Of a DNA stretch of 64,000 nucleotides, positions 35,751 to 45,275 are shown one piece after another. The position numbers and the translations under genes were made by a program. The DNA lies in contig DAIOEN010000009.1 of NCBI GenBank assembly GCA_036746235.1, forward strand, positions 10,788 through 74,787, given 5' to 3'. Numbering within the stretch: position 1 is the stretch's first letter; each line of letters opens with the position of its first letter. Under the pieces are notes generated by a model that saw only the letters and a list, made by a program, of their open reading frames with translations, searched no databases and was not told where the DNA came from. Origin of the DNA: CALARM01 sp036746235. Lineage in GTDB: Bacteria; Vulcanimicrobiota; SpSt-956; JAKJGF01.

Positions 35751-35868
35751 CTTATTAGAATTTTAAGTAGTCGTGACGCGTAACGCGTAACGCGTGACGG
35801 CTTTATATCCATGCGCATTACGCTTTACGCGTTACGAAGTCATTATTTATGGATAGTTAGAAATTAAC
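35751..35868 (+). repeat. ~118-bp dispersed repeat (family 3), copy 1, containing heptamer arrays in both orientations
   Basis: Outer parts CTTATTAGAATTTTAAGTAG and GTCATTATTTATGGATAGTT match 55730-55846. Inside are CGTGACG CGTAACG CGTAACG CGTGACG (35772-35799) and, after a short spacer, CGCATTA CGCTTTA CGCGTTA (35814-35834) in the opposite sense, so the RNA can fold. Confidence 0.8.
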
Positions 35869-35931
35869 TATAAATCAATTTATTATATCAGAAAGATTTT
35901 TCTATGTATATGTAAAAAAATTATTGCCCTG

Positions 35932-35986
35932 TTACCATACTGTTACCACAGTTTTTTACTCCTGCCTGTTATATTCTGAATATAAG
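35932..35986 (+). promoter_or_regulatory. Pho-box-like operator and promoter for the PLD-like gene
   Basis: TTACCA-TACTG-TTACCA at 35932-35948, an 11-bp direct repeat. TATAAG at 35981-35986, 32 nt later. The half-site differs by one base from the TTAACA of other copies. Confidence 0.6.
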
Positions 35987-36015
35987 AAGTACATATTTTT
36001 AAGGAGGTACGTTAA

Positions 36016-38277
36016 ATGATAAAAACAATTTGTAACAACAGCTTCAGTACGCAATATGTTTCAGGAATGAAAAGAGAGGAAAATAAATTTTTCACCGATG
36101 ACAGGGTAATTCTCTCAGGATTGATTTCTGACGGCAGAAAAAAACCGGGCATTAACCTTTTACAGGAAGAAAATTTTTCAAGAATACCTGCAGAACAATT
36201 GCTGGTTCAAAAAGAAGGAGAACTCAGGTGTCTGAAAAACAATCTTTCAACACTTGAAGAGATTCACAGTTCACTTCATGAATGCAACATATATGGCAAT
36301 GAACTACAGAAAATTCATGAAAAAATCAAGAGCCTTAAAGACACAATAAAAGACGTTACTTATGATATAAGAAATCTCAGGCTAAAAACAATAGAACCGT
36401 ACATTTCCACTCTGCCGAAAGAAGTAAGCAATTATTATAAAAAGGTAAATTTTGATATTTCACCTGAAGAAATAGATAAAATCGGGAACATATATAAAGA
36501 ATTATCAGATGATAGGAGCCCCATAAAAATTAAAGGGAACTCTATAAATACCCTTGAAGGAGAGGAAATATGGAGAGAAATAAACGGAATACTTGACATA
36601 AAGGAAGGAAGTCCTTCTATGGAAATAGATGTAGAATATTATCTTCTGGGACATAAAGATATATATAATAAATTAAAAAAAGCAGCAAAAAACGGCCATA
36701 AAATAAGAGTCATAATAGATCCGGGAACAGGTCTGAAGACAGGAAACTGCTACTGTAACAAAGATGTATCCGAATATCTTGACTGTCTTACAAACCTTAT
36801 ATCGCTCCGTGAGGAAACAGAAGATACCAATTTTGCCTTTACTGTGGCAAAAAAGGAATCCCTAAAAGATTTAATGCACAGAAAATTTCTCCGTGTCGGA
36901 GAGAAAGTTCTCATTGGAGGTATGAACTGTGATAAAGGATCAGGTGAAAATGCAGATTACGCTATGGTCATAGAAGGCCCTGAAGCAAAAGAGCTTACGT
37001 CCAGATTTCAGGAAGATATAACAAATTCTGCAGGAAGAACAATGAGAGATATATTCGGCAAAGATATAGAATTGCTCAAACATGGGTACATAACAGACGG
37101 ACAGACAGGGGAACCGATAAAATACAGGTTCTTACTTACTCCTTCTCAATTCTGCGATTTCCTCATACTACTTCTCCCGGAGGAAAGTCAGAAATATATA
37201 GAAAACGCCCCAAACGGTCTTGACAGAGTCATAAGAATATTTGAAGAATATAAAAAATCAGGCCTTAATCCTGAAGATTACGGAGAATTTAAAGAGGCAA
37301 ATAATTCTCCATATATTTCAGATACTCCTTTTATGGCAAATCTTATGAATGAAAAAGACGATTTTTATGCAGGCCTCACAGACAAAGGAAGAACATGTCT
37401 GTATAAAAAACTCGAAGAATCCTTTAATCATATGAACTCGGAAAAAAATCTGAGCTATTTAAAAGATATAACACTTCCTGAGGGAAACATATACGGAACA
37501 CAGACACTGGTGACAGGAACAACTCATGAAGAACTTCAGGCCCTTGTAATCTATGCAATAAACAGTGCTGAAGAATTTCTCTACATCCCTTCTTTTTGCA
37601 TGAGTAAAGACATAAGCGAACTTATTATAGAAAAGAAAAAATCTATGGAAAAACTCGGTAAACATTTCGACATAAAAATACTGCTTGAGCCTTCTGAGAT
37701 GCCGGCTAATAATATCAACACCTGTCTTAATTTAAAAGAAGCAGGAATCCCTGTAAGATTTGCCCGGCTTGACGGGACAGGTGAAAATCATGACAGGAAA
37801 CTTCATTCCAAAATGATTGTAAGCGATAAGGTTTTATTTACGGGTAGTACCAACCTTACTCATTCAGGACTGAGAGAAAATCAGGAAACAAGTGTTATGG
37901 TTTTTATAGATCCGTTATCGGATAAAAGAAATATGGAAGAATATAAAAAGAATTTTCTCGAATTATGGGACGGCCAGAGTGCTGATGTTAATCTTTCTTC
38001 CCCGGTTTACGATATACCCGTTTTTATGAGTAAAGAAGAATATGAAAAAAATCTGGTCAGGAAAACAGTGAGAAATATAGGCAGATATGAAAGAACTGTT
38101 GGAAATAAAATAAAAAATATTGCAGAGAGCAGGGAAGATGTAAAAGAAGAAATTCAAAGACTTAAAGATGAAGGATTTCATGACGGATATGCAAGGCTTC
38201 TTGCATTGAAGAAATTTTATAGTGAAGAAGAGATTAATTCGTTAAGAATGGCACAGGATTATATATTATTGAGTTAA
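36016..38277 (+). CDS. Phospholipase D-like protein with two HKD regions
   Basis: This 753-residue protein lacks a Sec signal and begins MIKTICNNSFST. The N-terminal ~150 residues are helical. The first PLD half has HRKFLRVGEKVLIGGMN (H288), where the Asp of HxKx4D is Gly. The second has a complete motif, HSKMIVSDKVLFTGSTNLTHSG (H597). In PLD enzymes the two motifs form one active site, and the Asp is not strictly required, so hydrolase or phosphodiesterase activity is plausible. The C-terminal ~90 residues are helical. Ribosome site AAGGAGG. The operator links it with the carboxypeptidases and helical proteins. Confidence 0.83.
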   Translation: MIKTICNNSFSTQYVSGMKREENKFFTDDRVILSGLISDGRKKPGINLLQEENFSRIPAEQLLVQKEGELRCLKNNLSTLEEIHSSLHECNIYGNELQKIHEKIKSLKDTIKDVTYDIRNLRLKTIEPYISTLPKEVSNYYKKVNFDISPEEIDKIGNIYKELSDDRSPIKIKGNSINTLEGEEIWREINGILDIKEGSPSMEIDVEYYLLGHKDIYNKLKKAAKNGHKIRVIIDPGTGLKTGNCYCNKDVSEYLDCLTNLISLREETEDTNFAFTVAKKESLKDLMHRKFLRVGEKVLIGGMNCDKGSGENADYAMVIEGPEAKELTSRFQEDITNSAGRTMRDIFGKDIELLKHGYITDGQTGEPIKYRFLLTPSQFCDFLILLLPEESQKYIENAPNGLDRVIRIFEEYKKSGLNPEDYGEFKEANNSPYISDTPFMANLMNEKDDFYAGLTDKGRTCLYKKLEESFNHMNSEKNLSYLKDITLPEGNIYGTQTLVTGTTHEELQALVIYAINSAEEFLYIPSFCMSKDISELIIEKKKSMEKLGKHFDIKILLEPSEMPANNINTCLNLKEAGIPVRFARLDGTGENHDRKLHSKMIVSDKVLFTGSTNLTHSGLRENQETSVMVFIDPLSDKRNMEEYKKNFLELWDGQSADVNLSSPVYDIPVFMSKEEYEKNLVRKTVRNIGRYERTVGNKIKNIAESREDVKEEIQRLKDEGFHDGYARLLALKKFYSEEEINSLRMAQDYILLS

Positions 38278-38556
38278 GCATCAATAACGTATATACTTTC
38301 GTGACGGGAGCAAAACCTTTATTACATGCTTATGCTCAGGTCAGTAGTCAATGGTGAGTGGATGATACCGGTAGAGAATTTAATAAATTTCTTGAAAGTC
38401 AGGCAAGTTAAATCTTCTCCGGTATCTCTCTGATTGCCGGGTAATTATTTTCATTTATGATTTTCAAAAAATTTATGCTAATTCTACTGAATTGAACTTA
38501 TTTATAGAAGAATTTTTAAGAGATTGAAACCTGTATCACAGGCACTTTCGGATAAA
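38278..38556. other. Gap without gene
   Basis: One class A unit fused to a family 4-like start (CGTGACGGGAGCAAAACC) at 38301. The rest has no frame or structure I recognise. Confidence 0.5.
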
Positions 38557-38585
38557 TTGAATTTAATAAATGGATATGGTATAAT
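38557..38585 (+). promoter_or_regulatory. Sigma-70-type promoter
   Basis: TTGAAT (38557-38562), a 17-nt spacer, TATAAT (38580-38585). Serves the small coiled-coil gene. Confidence 0.7.
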
Positions 38586-38635
38586 CGTTTCGTAACCCCG
38601 GGTAAGACAGTGGTTTCACTTAAAGGAGAATAATT

Positions 38636-38962
38636 ATGGAAGACATATTAAAACAGATATTATCAGAACTTAAAGAATTAAAAGAAGGTCAGGCAAGGCT
38701 TGAAGGGCGTCAGACAAAACTTGAAGAAGGTCAGGCAGATATAAAAACTGAACTAAAAGAATTTAAAAGAGAATTTCAGGAATTCAGAAAGGAAACAAAA
38801 GAAAAGCTTCATGAAATGGATAACAGGACTATAATTTTACTCTCAGATATTAAAATAGCTAACCGTAAATTAGACAGGCACTCGGCTAAACTGGATATCA
38901 TCTCCGGCACTCTCAAAGAACATGAAATCAGGATTGAAGATCTGGAAGGATTAAAAGTTTAG
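38636..38962 (+). CDS. Small coiled-coil protein
   Basis: 108 residues, nearly all heptad-type helix: LKQILSELKELKEGQARLEG, then RQTKLEEGQADIKTELKEF. Two repeats of the EGQ-[AR]-[RD] type occur. There is no signal or enzymatic motif. Similar short coiled coils are widespread in bacteria as hypothetical genes, often highly copied. It has its own promoter and a strong ribosome site (AAAGGAG). Confidence 0.75.
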   Translation: MEDILKQILSELKELKEGQARLEGRQTKLEEGQADIKTELKEFKREFQEFRKETKEKLHEMDNRTIILLSDIKIANRKLDRHSAKLDIISGTLKEHEIRIEDLEGLKV

Positions 38963-39001
38963 CAGGTGTTATTATTGAATTAATTCGGCTCTCTCCGTAT
39001 C

Positions 39002-39054
39002 TTTACAATTCTTTACAAAAGAAAAAACTTTCTTAACAGATTTTATATTATAAT
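39002..39054 (+). promoter_or_regulatory. Pho-box-like operator and promoter for the esterase gene
   Basis: TTTACA-ATTC-TTTACA at 39002-39017 (4-nt spacer), a third half-site TTAACA at 39033, and TATAAT at 39049-39054, exactly 31 nt after the second half-site. Confidence 0.6.
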
Positions 39055-39091
39055 ATCTATATATAATTTCTTTAAGAAGGAAGGTTTTAAA

Positions 39092-40030
39092 TTGCAAAAG
39101 ATAAAATTAATCGGTCTATTTTTGCTACTATTTTCATTCGGCTGTCACAGTTTCGCATCAAATGAAAAACTTCAAGAGAAAACCTTTGTTCATGACGGAA
39201 TAAACAGAACTTACTGGTTATATATACCGGATAAATACTCTACTGCAGATACTCTGCCTCTCGTAATGATACTTCATGGAGGAGGAAAAAGCCACGGCGC
39301 GGAATTTGCAGAAAGAACAGATTTTCTGCCGCTCGCAGAGAAAGAAGGCTTTATTGCTATTTACCCCGATGGTATAGATAATCAGTGGAATGACGGCAGA
39401 GGAAAATCTTTTCGTAAAAATAAGGATAATATTAATATAGATGATGTCGGTTTTCTGTATGAACTTATCAATTATTCCATAAAAAACCTGAAAGCAGATC
39501 CGGCCAGAATTTATCTTACAGGCCTTTCAAACGGCGGCATGATGACTCTTCGTATGGGAATAGAACACAGTTCAACCTTTGCCGCCATTTCACCTGTTAT
39601 TGCAAATATCCCTTTGAATATATCTTCTTCTGTACCTGATTCACCTCTTTCTGTTTTAATTATGAACGGTACAGAAGATCCTCTTGTTCCATGGAAAGGA
39701 GGCTCTGTAAGAGTATTAGGGAAAGAATACGGGGAAGTATTATCTACAGAAGAGACTGTAGAATACTGGGTAAAACACAACTCCTGTAATAAGAATCCTT
39801 CTGCAACGGAATTACCTGATAAAGACAAAAAAGATCATTCCACAGTAAAAGTAAGTCTCTATGGTGAAGGGAAAGATGGTTCAGAAGTTATCCTTTATGA
39901 AATTACAGGGGGCGGCCATTCTTTTCCGGGAAGTTCTGTCCCTGACAGACCTTCTATAGTTGGTTACAAAAATAAAGATATTACAGCTCCAGAAATTATA
40001 TGGGCATTCTTTAAAAAACACAGAAAATAA
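39092..40030 (+). CDS. Secreted PHB-depolymerase/feruloyl-esterase-like hydrolase
   Basis: 312 residues from TTG, with AAGGAAGG upstream. The N-terminus is a signal peptide ending FGCHSFAS, possibly a lipoprotein. The alpha/beta hydrolase core of the LpqC/PHB depolymerase group is clear: LPLVMILHGGGKSHGAEFAERT (oxyanion region), IAIYPDG, nucleophile Ser in TGLSNGGMMT, Asp in NGTEDPLVPW and His in GGGHSFPGS. It should cleave esters outside the cytoplasmic membrane; the substrate is unknown. It is the only gene of the operator set that has a Sec signal. Confidence 0.88.
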   Translation: MQKIKLIGLFLLLFSFGCHSFASNEKLQEKTFVHDGINRTYWLYIPDKYSTADTLPLVMILHGGGKSHGAEFAERTDFLPLAEKEGFIAIYPDGIDNQWNDGRGKSFRKNKDNINIDDVGFLYELINYSIKNLKADPARIYLTGLSNGGMMTLRMGIEHSSTFAAISPVIANIPLNISSSVPDSPLSVLIMNGTEDPLVPWKGGSVRVLGKEYGEVLSTEETVEYWVKHNSCNKNPSATELPDKDKKDHSTVKVSLYGEGKDGSEVILYEITGGGHSFPGSSVPDRPSIVGYKNKDITAPEIIWAFFKKHRK

Positions 40031-40099
40031 TCAAAAATTTTTTACGGCTTTGTCATAAATTTTGTATAAAACCCTGTTAAACAAAAAATCTTACACTAT

Positions 40100-40540
40100 C
40101 TATTTTACGTCCAGCACATCAAGATATTTTTCTCTGCCATATTCCAGTATTTTAGAATCTTTTGTAACAAGACAGGCAGAAAGTTTCCTGGCAGTAGCAA
40201 CAATTATTCTGTCAGCAGGGTCGCCATGAAATTCACCGGAAAGTCTTGTGCTTGCTATTGCTATTTCAGGAGTAAGAGGAATAAGTGAAATTCCCGGAGC
40301 AGAAAGAGCCTGATTTACCCAGTCAAGACAATCTACTGAAAATCTTATCCTGCCTTTAGCTTCAAGCATACCTGTTTCCCATACGGAAATAGCCGACACT
40401 CTCAACCTTGCTTCTTTTGCAGCCTGATTTATATAAAAAAGAATTTCTGTATCCTTCAACTGATTATCGCCATTTAATAACCATATCCATACATGAGTGT
40501 CCAGTAAAATCAATTGTTCATATATTTTATTTTTCTGCAT
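40100..40540 (-). CDS. vapC: PIN-domain toxin, VapC type
   Basis: 146 residues. PIN domain acidic residues are in LLDTHVWIWLL, SAISVWETGML, GDPADRIIVATA and LVTKDSKIL. The family are Mg-dependent RNases that cleave tRNA or rRNA. The first ~9 residues extend beyond the usual beginning (LLDTHVWIW), but the gene overlaps the antitoxin by 14 nt, the normal arrangement. Confidence 0.9.
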   Translation of the reverse strand: MQKNKIYEQLILLDTHVWIWLLNGDNQLKDTEILFYINQAAKEARLRVSAISVWETGMLEAKGRIRFSVDCLDWVNQALSAPGISLIPLTPEIAIASTRLSGEFHGDPADRIIVATARKLSACLVTKDSKILEYGREKYLDVLDVK

Positions 40541-40754
40541 CCCATTCCTCCCCTAAAGAACTGATTATATCGCCTTCTATAATAAGAGAATCCTTTAAAT
40601 ATCCGAAGATGGGTTTTCCCGGCTTTTCTTCAACCGGTAATAATCTGGCTACAGGCCTGTTATGTTTTGTTATTATTATTTCTTCATGATTTTCTTTAAC
40701 TTTATCCATAAGACTCAAACATTTTGCTTTAAATTCCCCTGCTGATATGTACAC
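40527..40754 (-). CDS. Antitoxin, Phd/YefM (VapB) type
   Basis: 75 residues from GTG 40754, which has TTGGAG 9 nt upstream and gives the usual N-terminus MYISAGEFKAKCLSLMDKV. The middle IIITKHNRPVARLLPV is the Phd/YefM DNA-binding signature. It binds the toxin and represses the operon. The 14/16 dyad just upstream is the likely operator. Confidence 0.9.
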   Translation of the reverse strand: MYISAGEFKAKCLSLMDKVKENHEEIIITKHNRPVARLLPVEEKPGKPIFGYLKDSLIIEGDIISSLGEEWDAEK

Positions 40755-40774
40755 AAATATCATCTCCAAAAAAA

Positions 40775-40806
40775 ATATGACCATGATAATATTACCATAG
40801 TCATAT
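40775..40806. promoter_or_regulatory. Toxin-antitoxin operator dyad
   Basis: 32-bp dyad ATATGACcATGaTAAT / ATTAcCATaGTCATAT, 14 of 16 pairs matching, about 20 nt before the antitoxin start codon. Confidence 0.75.
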
Positions 40807-40820
40807 ACTTAAATCAATGA

Positions 40821-40910
40821 TAAATTATTTAGATAAACTGCCTCCACATAATTTTTATCTAAAGCTTTATTTCACGCCATTAAAAATGAACATTCCTATA
40901 CCTTTAAAAT
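40821..40910 (-). repeat. Family 2 dispersed repeat, copy d
   Basis: TAAATTATTTAGATAAACTG, then CCTCCACATAATTTTTATCT, then AAAGCTTTATTTCACGCCAT, then TAAAAATGAACATTCCTATA. It matches copy c in the same orientation. Confidence 0.8.
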
Positions 40911-40986
40911 ATGTTATAGAATCGTGTCAAAAAGTTTTTTCTACTTGCTGGTAAGGTCACAGCTATACACTTATACGTCATGACAA

Positions 40987-42483
40987 TTAAAGTCTTTCAA
41001 GGTTCAAAAGTCCCAGATATATGCCTCTCATAAGCTCTGTTTCCTGGGCCTGCCAGCCCCAGAGAACAGGTCTTGCACCTTTCCATCTTTCCTGTATATG
41101 ATCCTTTAACAATTTGTTGGCTTTATTTATATCCAGTTTCTTTGTTTCATGATAATATCCTGTAGCTCTGAAGGTGCAGAATGTACCCTGGCATGGTCCC
41201 ATGGCAAGTCTCGTAAGTCTCCTTACATCACTCAGGGAAAAATTCTCCTTACCTTCCACTGCCTTATCAAGCATTTCCTTTGTAACCCTCTCACACTGGC
41301 AGAGAGGTTCTTCTACAGGCATTCTCTTCCACGGGAAAGGAGCAGTAAGGTTTTCTTTATCTGTAATACATGGTTTATCTACACCCAGTTTTTTTGCTAT
41401 TACATCTACTGTGGCTTTCGCCATGAGACGGTATGTAGTAAGCTTTCCTCCAACAACTGATATAAATCCTTTAAGTCCTTTTTCTTCATGATCAATAAGG
41501 GTAAAATCCCTTGTTGCTTCTCTTCCTGAAGCATCTCCTTCTCCCTGATAAAGAGGCCTTACACCTGCAAAGGCACGGATAAAACGCATATCCATAAGGC
41601 CGGGGATAAAATCTTCCCCCTGTTTAATAAGGTCTAAAACCTCTTCTTTTGTAGCTTCAATATCATCCGGTTTTTCTGTCGCCTTTGAAGTTGTACCGTA
41701 CACTGTCACACTGCCATGAGGAACAAATATATCACCGTCTCCGGGTGGGCGGAGTCTGTTCAAAACATAACCTGCAATACGATGATTGAATATGACGAGA
41801 ACACCTTTATCGGGAGAAACATTTATATGCTGTCCTGCAAGAGATGACACTGCACCTGTCCAGGGGCCTGTCGCGTTTATGACAAATTCGGCTTCTATAC
41901 ATTCTTCTGTTCCTCTGTGTTTATCTTTAATAAAAGCTCCTTTCAAGATATTATTTTCTATCTTAAAGCCTTTAACTTCGCAGTAAGTCCTGACCATTGC
42001 ACCGGCTTTTACGGCAGAAAGAACATTTGATGCCGCAAGGGTAAAACCGTCTACTGCCGCGTCAGGCACACGATATGCTCTGGTTACATCAGGGGTAAGG
42101 CATGGCACTTCTTTAAGTAATTCAGTTACTGACATTTCTTTTACTGGAATCTTTGAAGAAGCACATCCTTTAAGCCATTTATCGATATAAGAAGGGTCAT
42201 CTCTTTTAGTGGCAATAAAAACACCGCCAGTGTCTTCAATACAATCGGAAGCTATTTCTTTTAAAATCATATTTTCTCTTATACATTCTTCTGCAGAATG
42301 AGGGTCTTTTACCGCATATCTGGCACCGCTGTGGAGGAGGCCGTGGAAACGGCCGCTTGTACCTGTAGCAAAATCATTCTGTTCCAGTAATATAGAGGAA
42401 ATACCCCTTAAAGCAAGATCACGAAGTATTCCCGTCCCCGTAGCACCGCCACCTATGACAATAACCTGATATTTATCTGGCAT
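40987..42483 (-). CDS. glpA: FAD-dependent glycerol-3-phosphate dehydrogenase, GlpA type with BFD [2Fe-2S] domain
   Basis: 498 residues from ATG 42483 (AGAGAG upstream); an earlier start at 42600 gives an unlikely hydrophobic extension. VIVIGGGATGTGILRDLALRG is the FAD motif, and FATGTSGRFHGLLHSGARYAV matches the GlpA/GlpD active-site region. The C-terminal BFD-like domain has cysteines in LCQCERVT and GPCQGTFC, as in GlpA of the anaerobic GlpABC complex. glpB and glpC are not adjacent, so the electron partner lies elsewhere or differs. The reaction is sn-glycerol-3-phosphate to dihydroxyacetone phosphate, and it fits the GlpT-type transporter at 6519. Confidence 0.9.
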   Translation of the reverse strand: MPDKYQVIVIGGGATGTGILRDLALRGISSILLEQNDFATGTSGRFHGLLHSGARYAVKDPHSAEECIRENMILKEIASDCIEDTGGVFIATKRDDPSYIDKWLKGCASSKIPVKEMSVTELLKEVPCLTPDVTRAYRVPDAAVDGFTLAASNVLSAVKAGAMVRTYCEVKGFKIENNILKGAFIKDKHRGTEECIEAEFVINATGPWTGAVSSLAGQHINVSPDKGVLVIFNHRIAGYVLNRLRPPGDGDIFVPHGSVTVYGTTSKATEKPDDIEATKEEVLDLIKQGEDFIPGLMDMRFIRAFAGVRPLYQGEGDASGREATRDFTLIDHEEKGLKGFISVVGGKLTTYRLMAKATVDVIAKKLGVDKPCITDKENLTAPFPWKRMPVEEPLCQCERVTKEMLDKAVEGKENFSLSDVRRLTRLAMGPCQGTFCTFRATGYYHETKKLDINKANKLLKDHIQERWKGARPVLWGWQAQETELMRGIYLGLLNLERL

Positions 42484-42640
42484 AATCAAAATCTCTCTTT
42501 TCATAATGTTGAATCGTAAAATTATTATATCACAGACAAAAATATTTTTGACGATATTTTTATTGACCTGGAGATTTTTTTCATTTAAGATAATCCCCAC
42601 GAATATATAAATAGATTAACAAAAGTAAGTTAATCTGAGC

Positions 42641-45196
42641 TTATAAGCTACACACATTGGCGGTTAGCGGTGGGTGGTTGACTATTTCTACTGTTCCCTT
42701 ATTCCCGTCTACCCTTATAATCTGACCTGTCTTTATAATCTTTGTGGCAGGCCCTACATTTACTACGGCAGGTATGGCAAGTTCTCTTGCTACAATACTG
42801 CCATGACTGAGCATGCCGCCCATGTCCATAACTATTGCAGATGCAGAAATGAAGTAAGGAGTCCAGCCCGGGTCTGTAAAAGGAGCAACAAGAATTTCAC
42901 CGGGAAGAATTTTTTCGTCTCTGTCACTGTTAAGTATAACCCTTGCGTGGCCTGTTACAACGCCGGGACTTACTGCAATCCCCGTAAGAATTTCATCACT
43001 GCAATTAATATCTTCAGAGACAAAACAGTTAAAATTTCCTTTTATAACAGGAGGTGGAGTGATTTTTAGATTTTTTTCATAGTCATATCTTCTTTCCCTT
43101 ATTATTTCCTCTCTATTATTTATGTCTTTAAATAAATCTTCTATTTCCCGGAGTTCCAGAAAAAAGATATCATCATCTTTTTCCATGATTCCTTTCCCGT
43201 GAAACCTGCGGCCTCCTTCGAGGAGAATGAGCCTGCACAGAAAAATCCTCTTTACTGCTTCACTTTTAATGTTCTCTCTGAATATAAGACCTGAAGAAGC
43301 CTGGAGAAGAACATGATTGAAGATATATTTTTTTAATGGATTTTTAAATTTTTTTCTAATTTTTTCTACTAAAAAATCTCTTTCTTTAGCCCGTTTTTCA
43401 TATTCATCTATAGTATTGCAGTTGTCTTTTTGCTCTATGAAAAATCTTATTCTATCCAGTATACAGTCAGGTTCTTCGGCCCATCTTTTATTATAAAGTT
43501 CTATCTCTCCTCTTGTATGATGGCCATGGTTTTTCATGAAATTATTCCATTTTGATAAAAATTCTCTTCCCTGTGGAATTTTTTTGAGTAATCTCTCTGT
43601 TTCGTCAAAATTATGTTCTGACATAAGAATGTTTTTTACTTCTTCATGCTCAGAACCGGAAAGAGAGAGTTTCCATAGATCCAGTCCGCTCAGAGCAGAT
43701 TCCATATTACCCATACCGGACATAAGACTGTTTGAAATCGAAGAGTCACTATCTGAAAGCCAGAGCCGGCAGATTTTGTTAAGGATATTAAAATAACTCA
43801 TCCCGCTTCCTGCGCAGGAAACAAGTTGCGCAAGTTCATGGAACTTCTCCATTATATTATGGAAATGGCCGAATAGTTCTTCATCTGTCATAGAGGAAAG
43901 ATCTTTCTCCATTAACAGGTCAGTGTCTTTTCTGAGTTTATCTATAAAGGAAAAACCTTTTGAAGGAGGATTAACTATAAACCATAGAAGAAGAGCAGGT
44001 AATCTGAATAGAATCTTCCAGGGGTTTATTTTAAATGTTACTATATCTTCAGGTAATATTTCAGGAAGACCTTCTATTTTTTTCCCCTGCATGCCTCCCA
44101 GAACGTCACTGAATTCCCTGTCTTTCAGACCGGGGATAGATTTGAAAATACCTGTAACTACATTTAAATTGAAATAAATCCTTCCTCCTATGAGTTTTAT
44201 TATCTCTGTATTACCAAGTTCTATGCCTGTCAGAGTAAGAATCTGACGGAAAATTTCTTTTATGAAGACCCTTGCTACAGACCATGTTACAGGGGTGGTA
44301 ACATCAGGCAGGACTTCTCCGGTATTTGCATTTGTCCAGATGAAATTGTCTGTTGTTTCTATGGTACTGACAGGACGTGACTGGAGAAAATAGATTTCTT
44401 CATCTTTTATTGCCCATTCTATGTCCTGAGGACTCATAAAAAAATTTTCAATTTTTAATGAATCTTCTACAAGCTTTTTGAGAATTTCTTCAGAGAATTC
44501 TCTTTTCGTTTCTTCAACGATTTTTAGATTATGTTTATTTACTATTATTCTCTCCGGTGTTACTCTGCCGGAAACAAGAACTTCTCCCTGTCCCCGGCAA
44601 TATTCTATAACGATTCTGTCTTTTTTCCCTTTTACCGGATCAACAGTAAAGATTACACCGGAAAAATCCGCTTCTATTAATATCTGAACAATAACTGCCA
44701 TAGATGCTTCACTGTGATTGATTTTATATTGTTCCCTGTACCGGAAAACTCTTTCGTTCCATAGAGAAGCCCAGCATTTTTTTATGGACAGAATGCAATC
44801 TTCAACTGTGGTTATGCCAGAAAATGTGTCATACTGACCGGCAAAAGAATTTTTTTCAAGGTCTTCTGCCGTACATGACGAGCGGACTGCAACTGAATTG
44901 CTTCCAAGAAGGTGAAAATGTTCCTCTATTTCTTTTCTTAACTTTTCATTTAACGGTGAATTAATGATTTTTTCTCTTATCTTATTCAGAATATTACTTC
45001 TTTCTTCATAAGAATTTATGTCTATCTTATTTATACCGTAGTTTTCAATATGTTCATAATAAACCTCTGAAGTGATGCAGAAGCCGGATGGTACGTTAAA
45101 ACCGAAATGAATTAATTTATTGAGGTTAGATGCTTTTACCCCTATAAGAACGGGTCCGGTAACGTTTTCTGAAGAAAGAGAGATGATCTTATTCAT
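42641..45196 (-). CDS. Rifampin phosphotransferase-like / PEP synthase-related enzyme
   Basis: 851 residues. An N-terminal ATP-grasp domain of the PPDK/PEP-synthase type (GVKASNLNKLIHFGFNVPSG, SVAVRSSCTAEDLEKNSFAGQYDTF, DIEWAIKDEEIYFLQSRPV) is followed by a ~400-residue helical middle domain. The phosphohistidine domain comes last, with GGMLSHGSIVARELAIPAVV (H798). True PEP synthase has a PEP-binding barrel after the His domain; it is absent here. The order ATP-grasp, middle, His domain is that of rifampin phosphotransferases. The natural substrate is unknown. It is transcribed with or just after the 45269 gene, separated by a heptamer hairpin. Confidence 0.85.
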   Translation of the reverse strand: MNKIISLSSENVTGPVLIGVKASNLNKLIHFGFNVPSGFCITSEVYYEHIENYGINKIDINSYEERSNILNKIREKIINSPLNEKLRKEIEEHFHLLGSNSVAVRSSCTAEDLEKNSFAGQYDTFSGITTVEDCILSIKKCWASLWNERVFRYREQYKINHSEASMAVIVQILIEADFSGVIFTVDPVKGKKDRIVIEYCRGQGEVLVSGRVTPERIIVNKHNLKIVEETKREFSEEILKKLVEDSLKIENFFMSPQDIEWAIKDEEIYFLQSRPVSTIETTDNFIWTNANTGEVLPDVTTPVTWSVARVFIKEIFRQILTLTGIELGNTEIIKLIGGRIYFNLNVVTGIFKSIPGLKDREFSDVLGGMQGKKIEGLPEILPEDIVTFKINPWKILFRLPALLLWFIVNPPSKGFSFIDKLRKDTDLLMEKDLSSMTDEELFGHFHNIMEKFHELAQLVSCAGSGMSYFNILNKICRLWLSDSDSSISNSLMSGMGNMESALSGLDLWKLSLSGSEHEEVKNILMSEHNFDETERLLKKIPQGREFLSKWNNFMKNHGHHTRGEIELYNKRWAEEPDCILDRIRFFIEQKDNCNTIDEYEKRAKERDFLVEKIRKKFKNPLKKYIFNHVLLQASSGLIFRENIKSEAVKRIFLCRLILLEGGRRFHGKGIMEKDDDIFFLELREIEDLFKDINNREEIIRERRYDYEKNLKITPPPVIKGNFNCFVSEDINCSDEILTGIAVSPGVVTGHARVILNSDRDEKILPGEILVAPFTDPGWTPYFISASAIVMDMGGMLSHGSIVARELAIPAVVNVGPATKIIKTGQIIRVDGNKGTVEIVNHPPLTANVCSL

Positions 45197-45206
45197 ATAT
45201 TTTTAT

Positions 45207-45275
45207 CGTGAGCCGTGAGTCGTGAAGAGTGAGCAAAAAGATTGTCTTCACGACTCACTCTTTACGACTCACTGT
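45207..45275. repeat. Heptamer tracts in both orientations forming a hairpin
   Basis: CGTGAGC CGTGAGT CGTGAAG AGTGAGC (45208-45235), then CACGACT CACTCTT TACGACT CACTGTT (45249-45276). GTGAGTCGTGAAG (45215-45227) pairs perfectly with CTTCACGACTCAC (45246-45258), a 13-bp stem. The last unit contains the stop of the 45269 gene. Confidence 0.85.

Noticed and set aside
42484..42600. N-terminal extension of GlpA
   Set aside because: Not present in the family; the internal ATG 42483 is preceded by AGAGAG and leads directly into the FAD motif.
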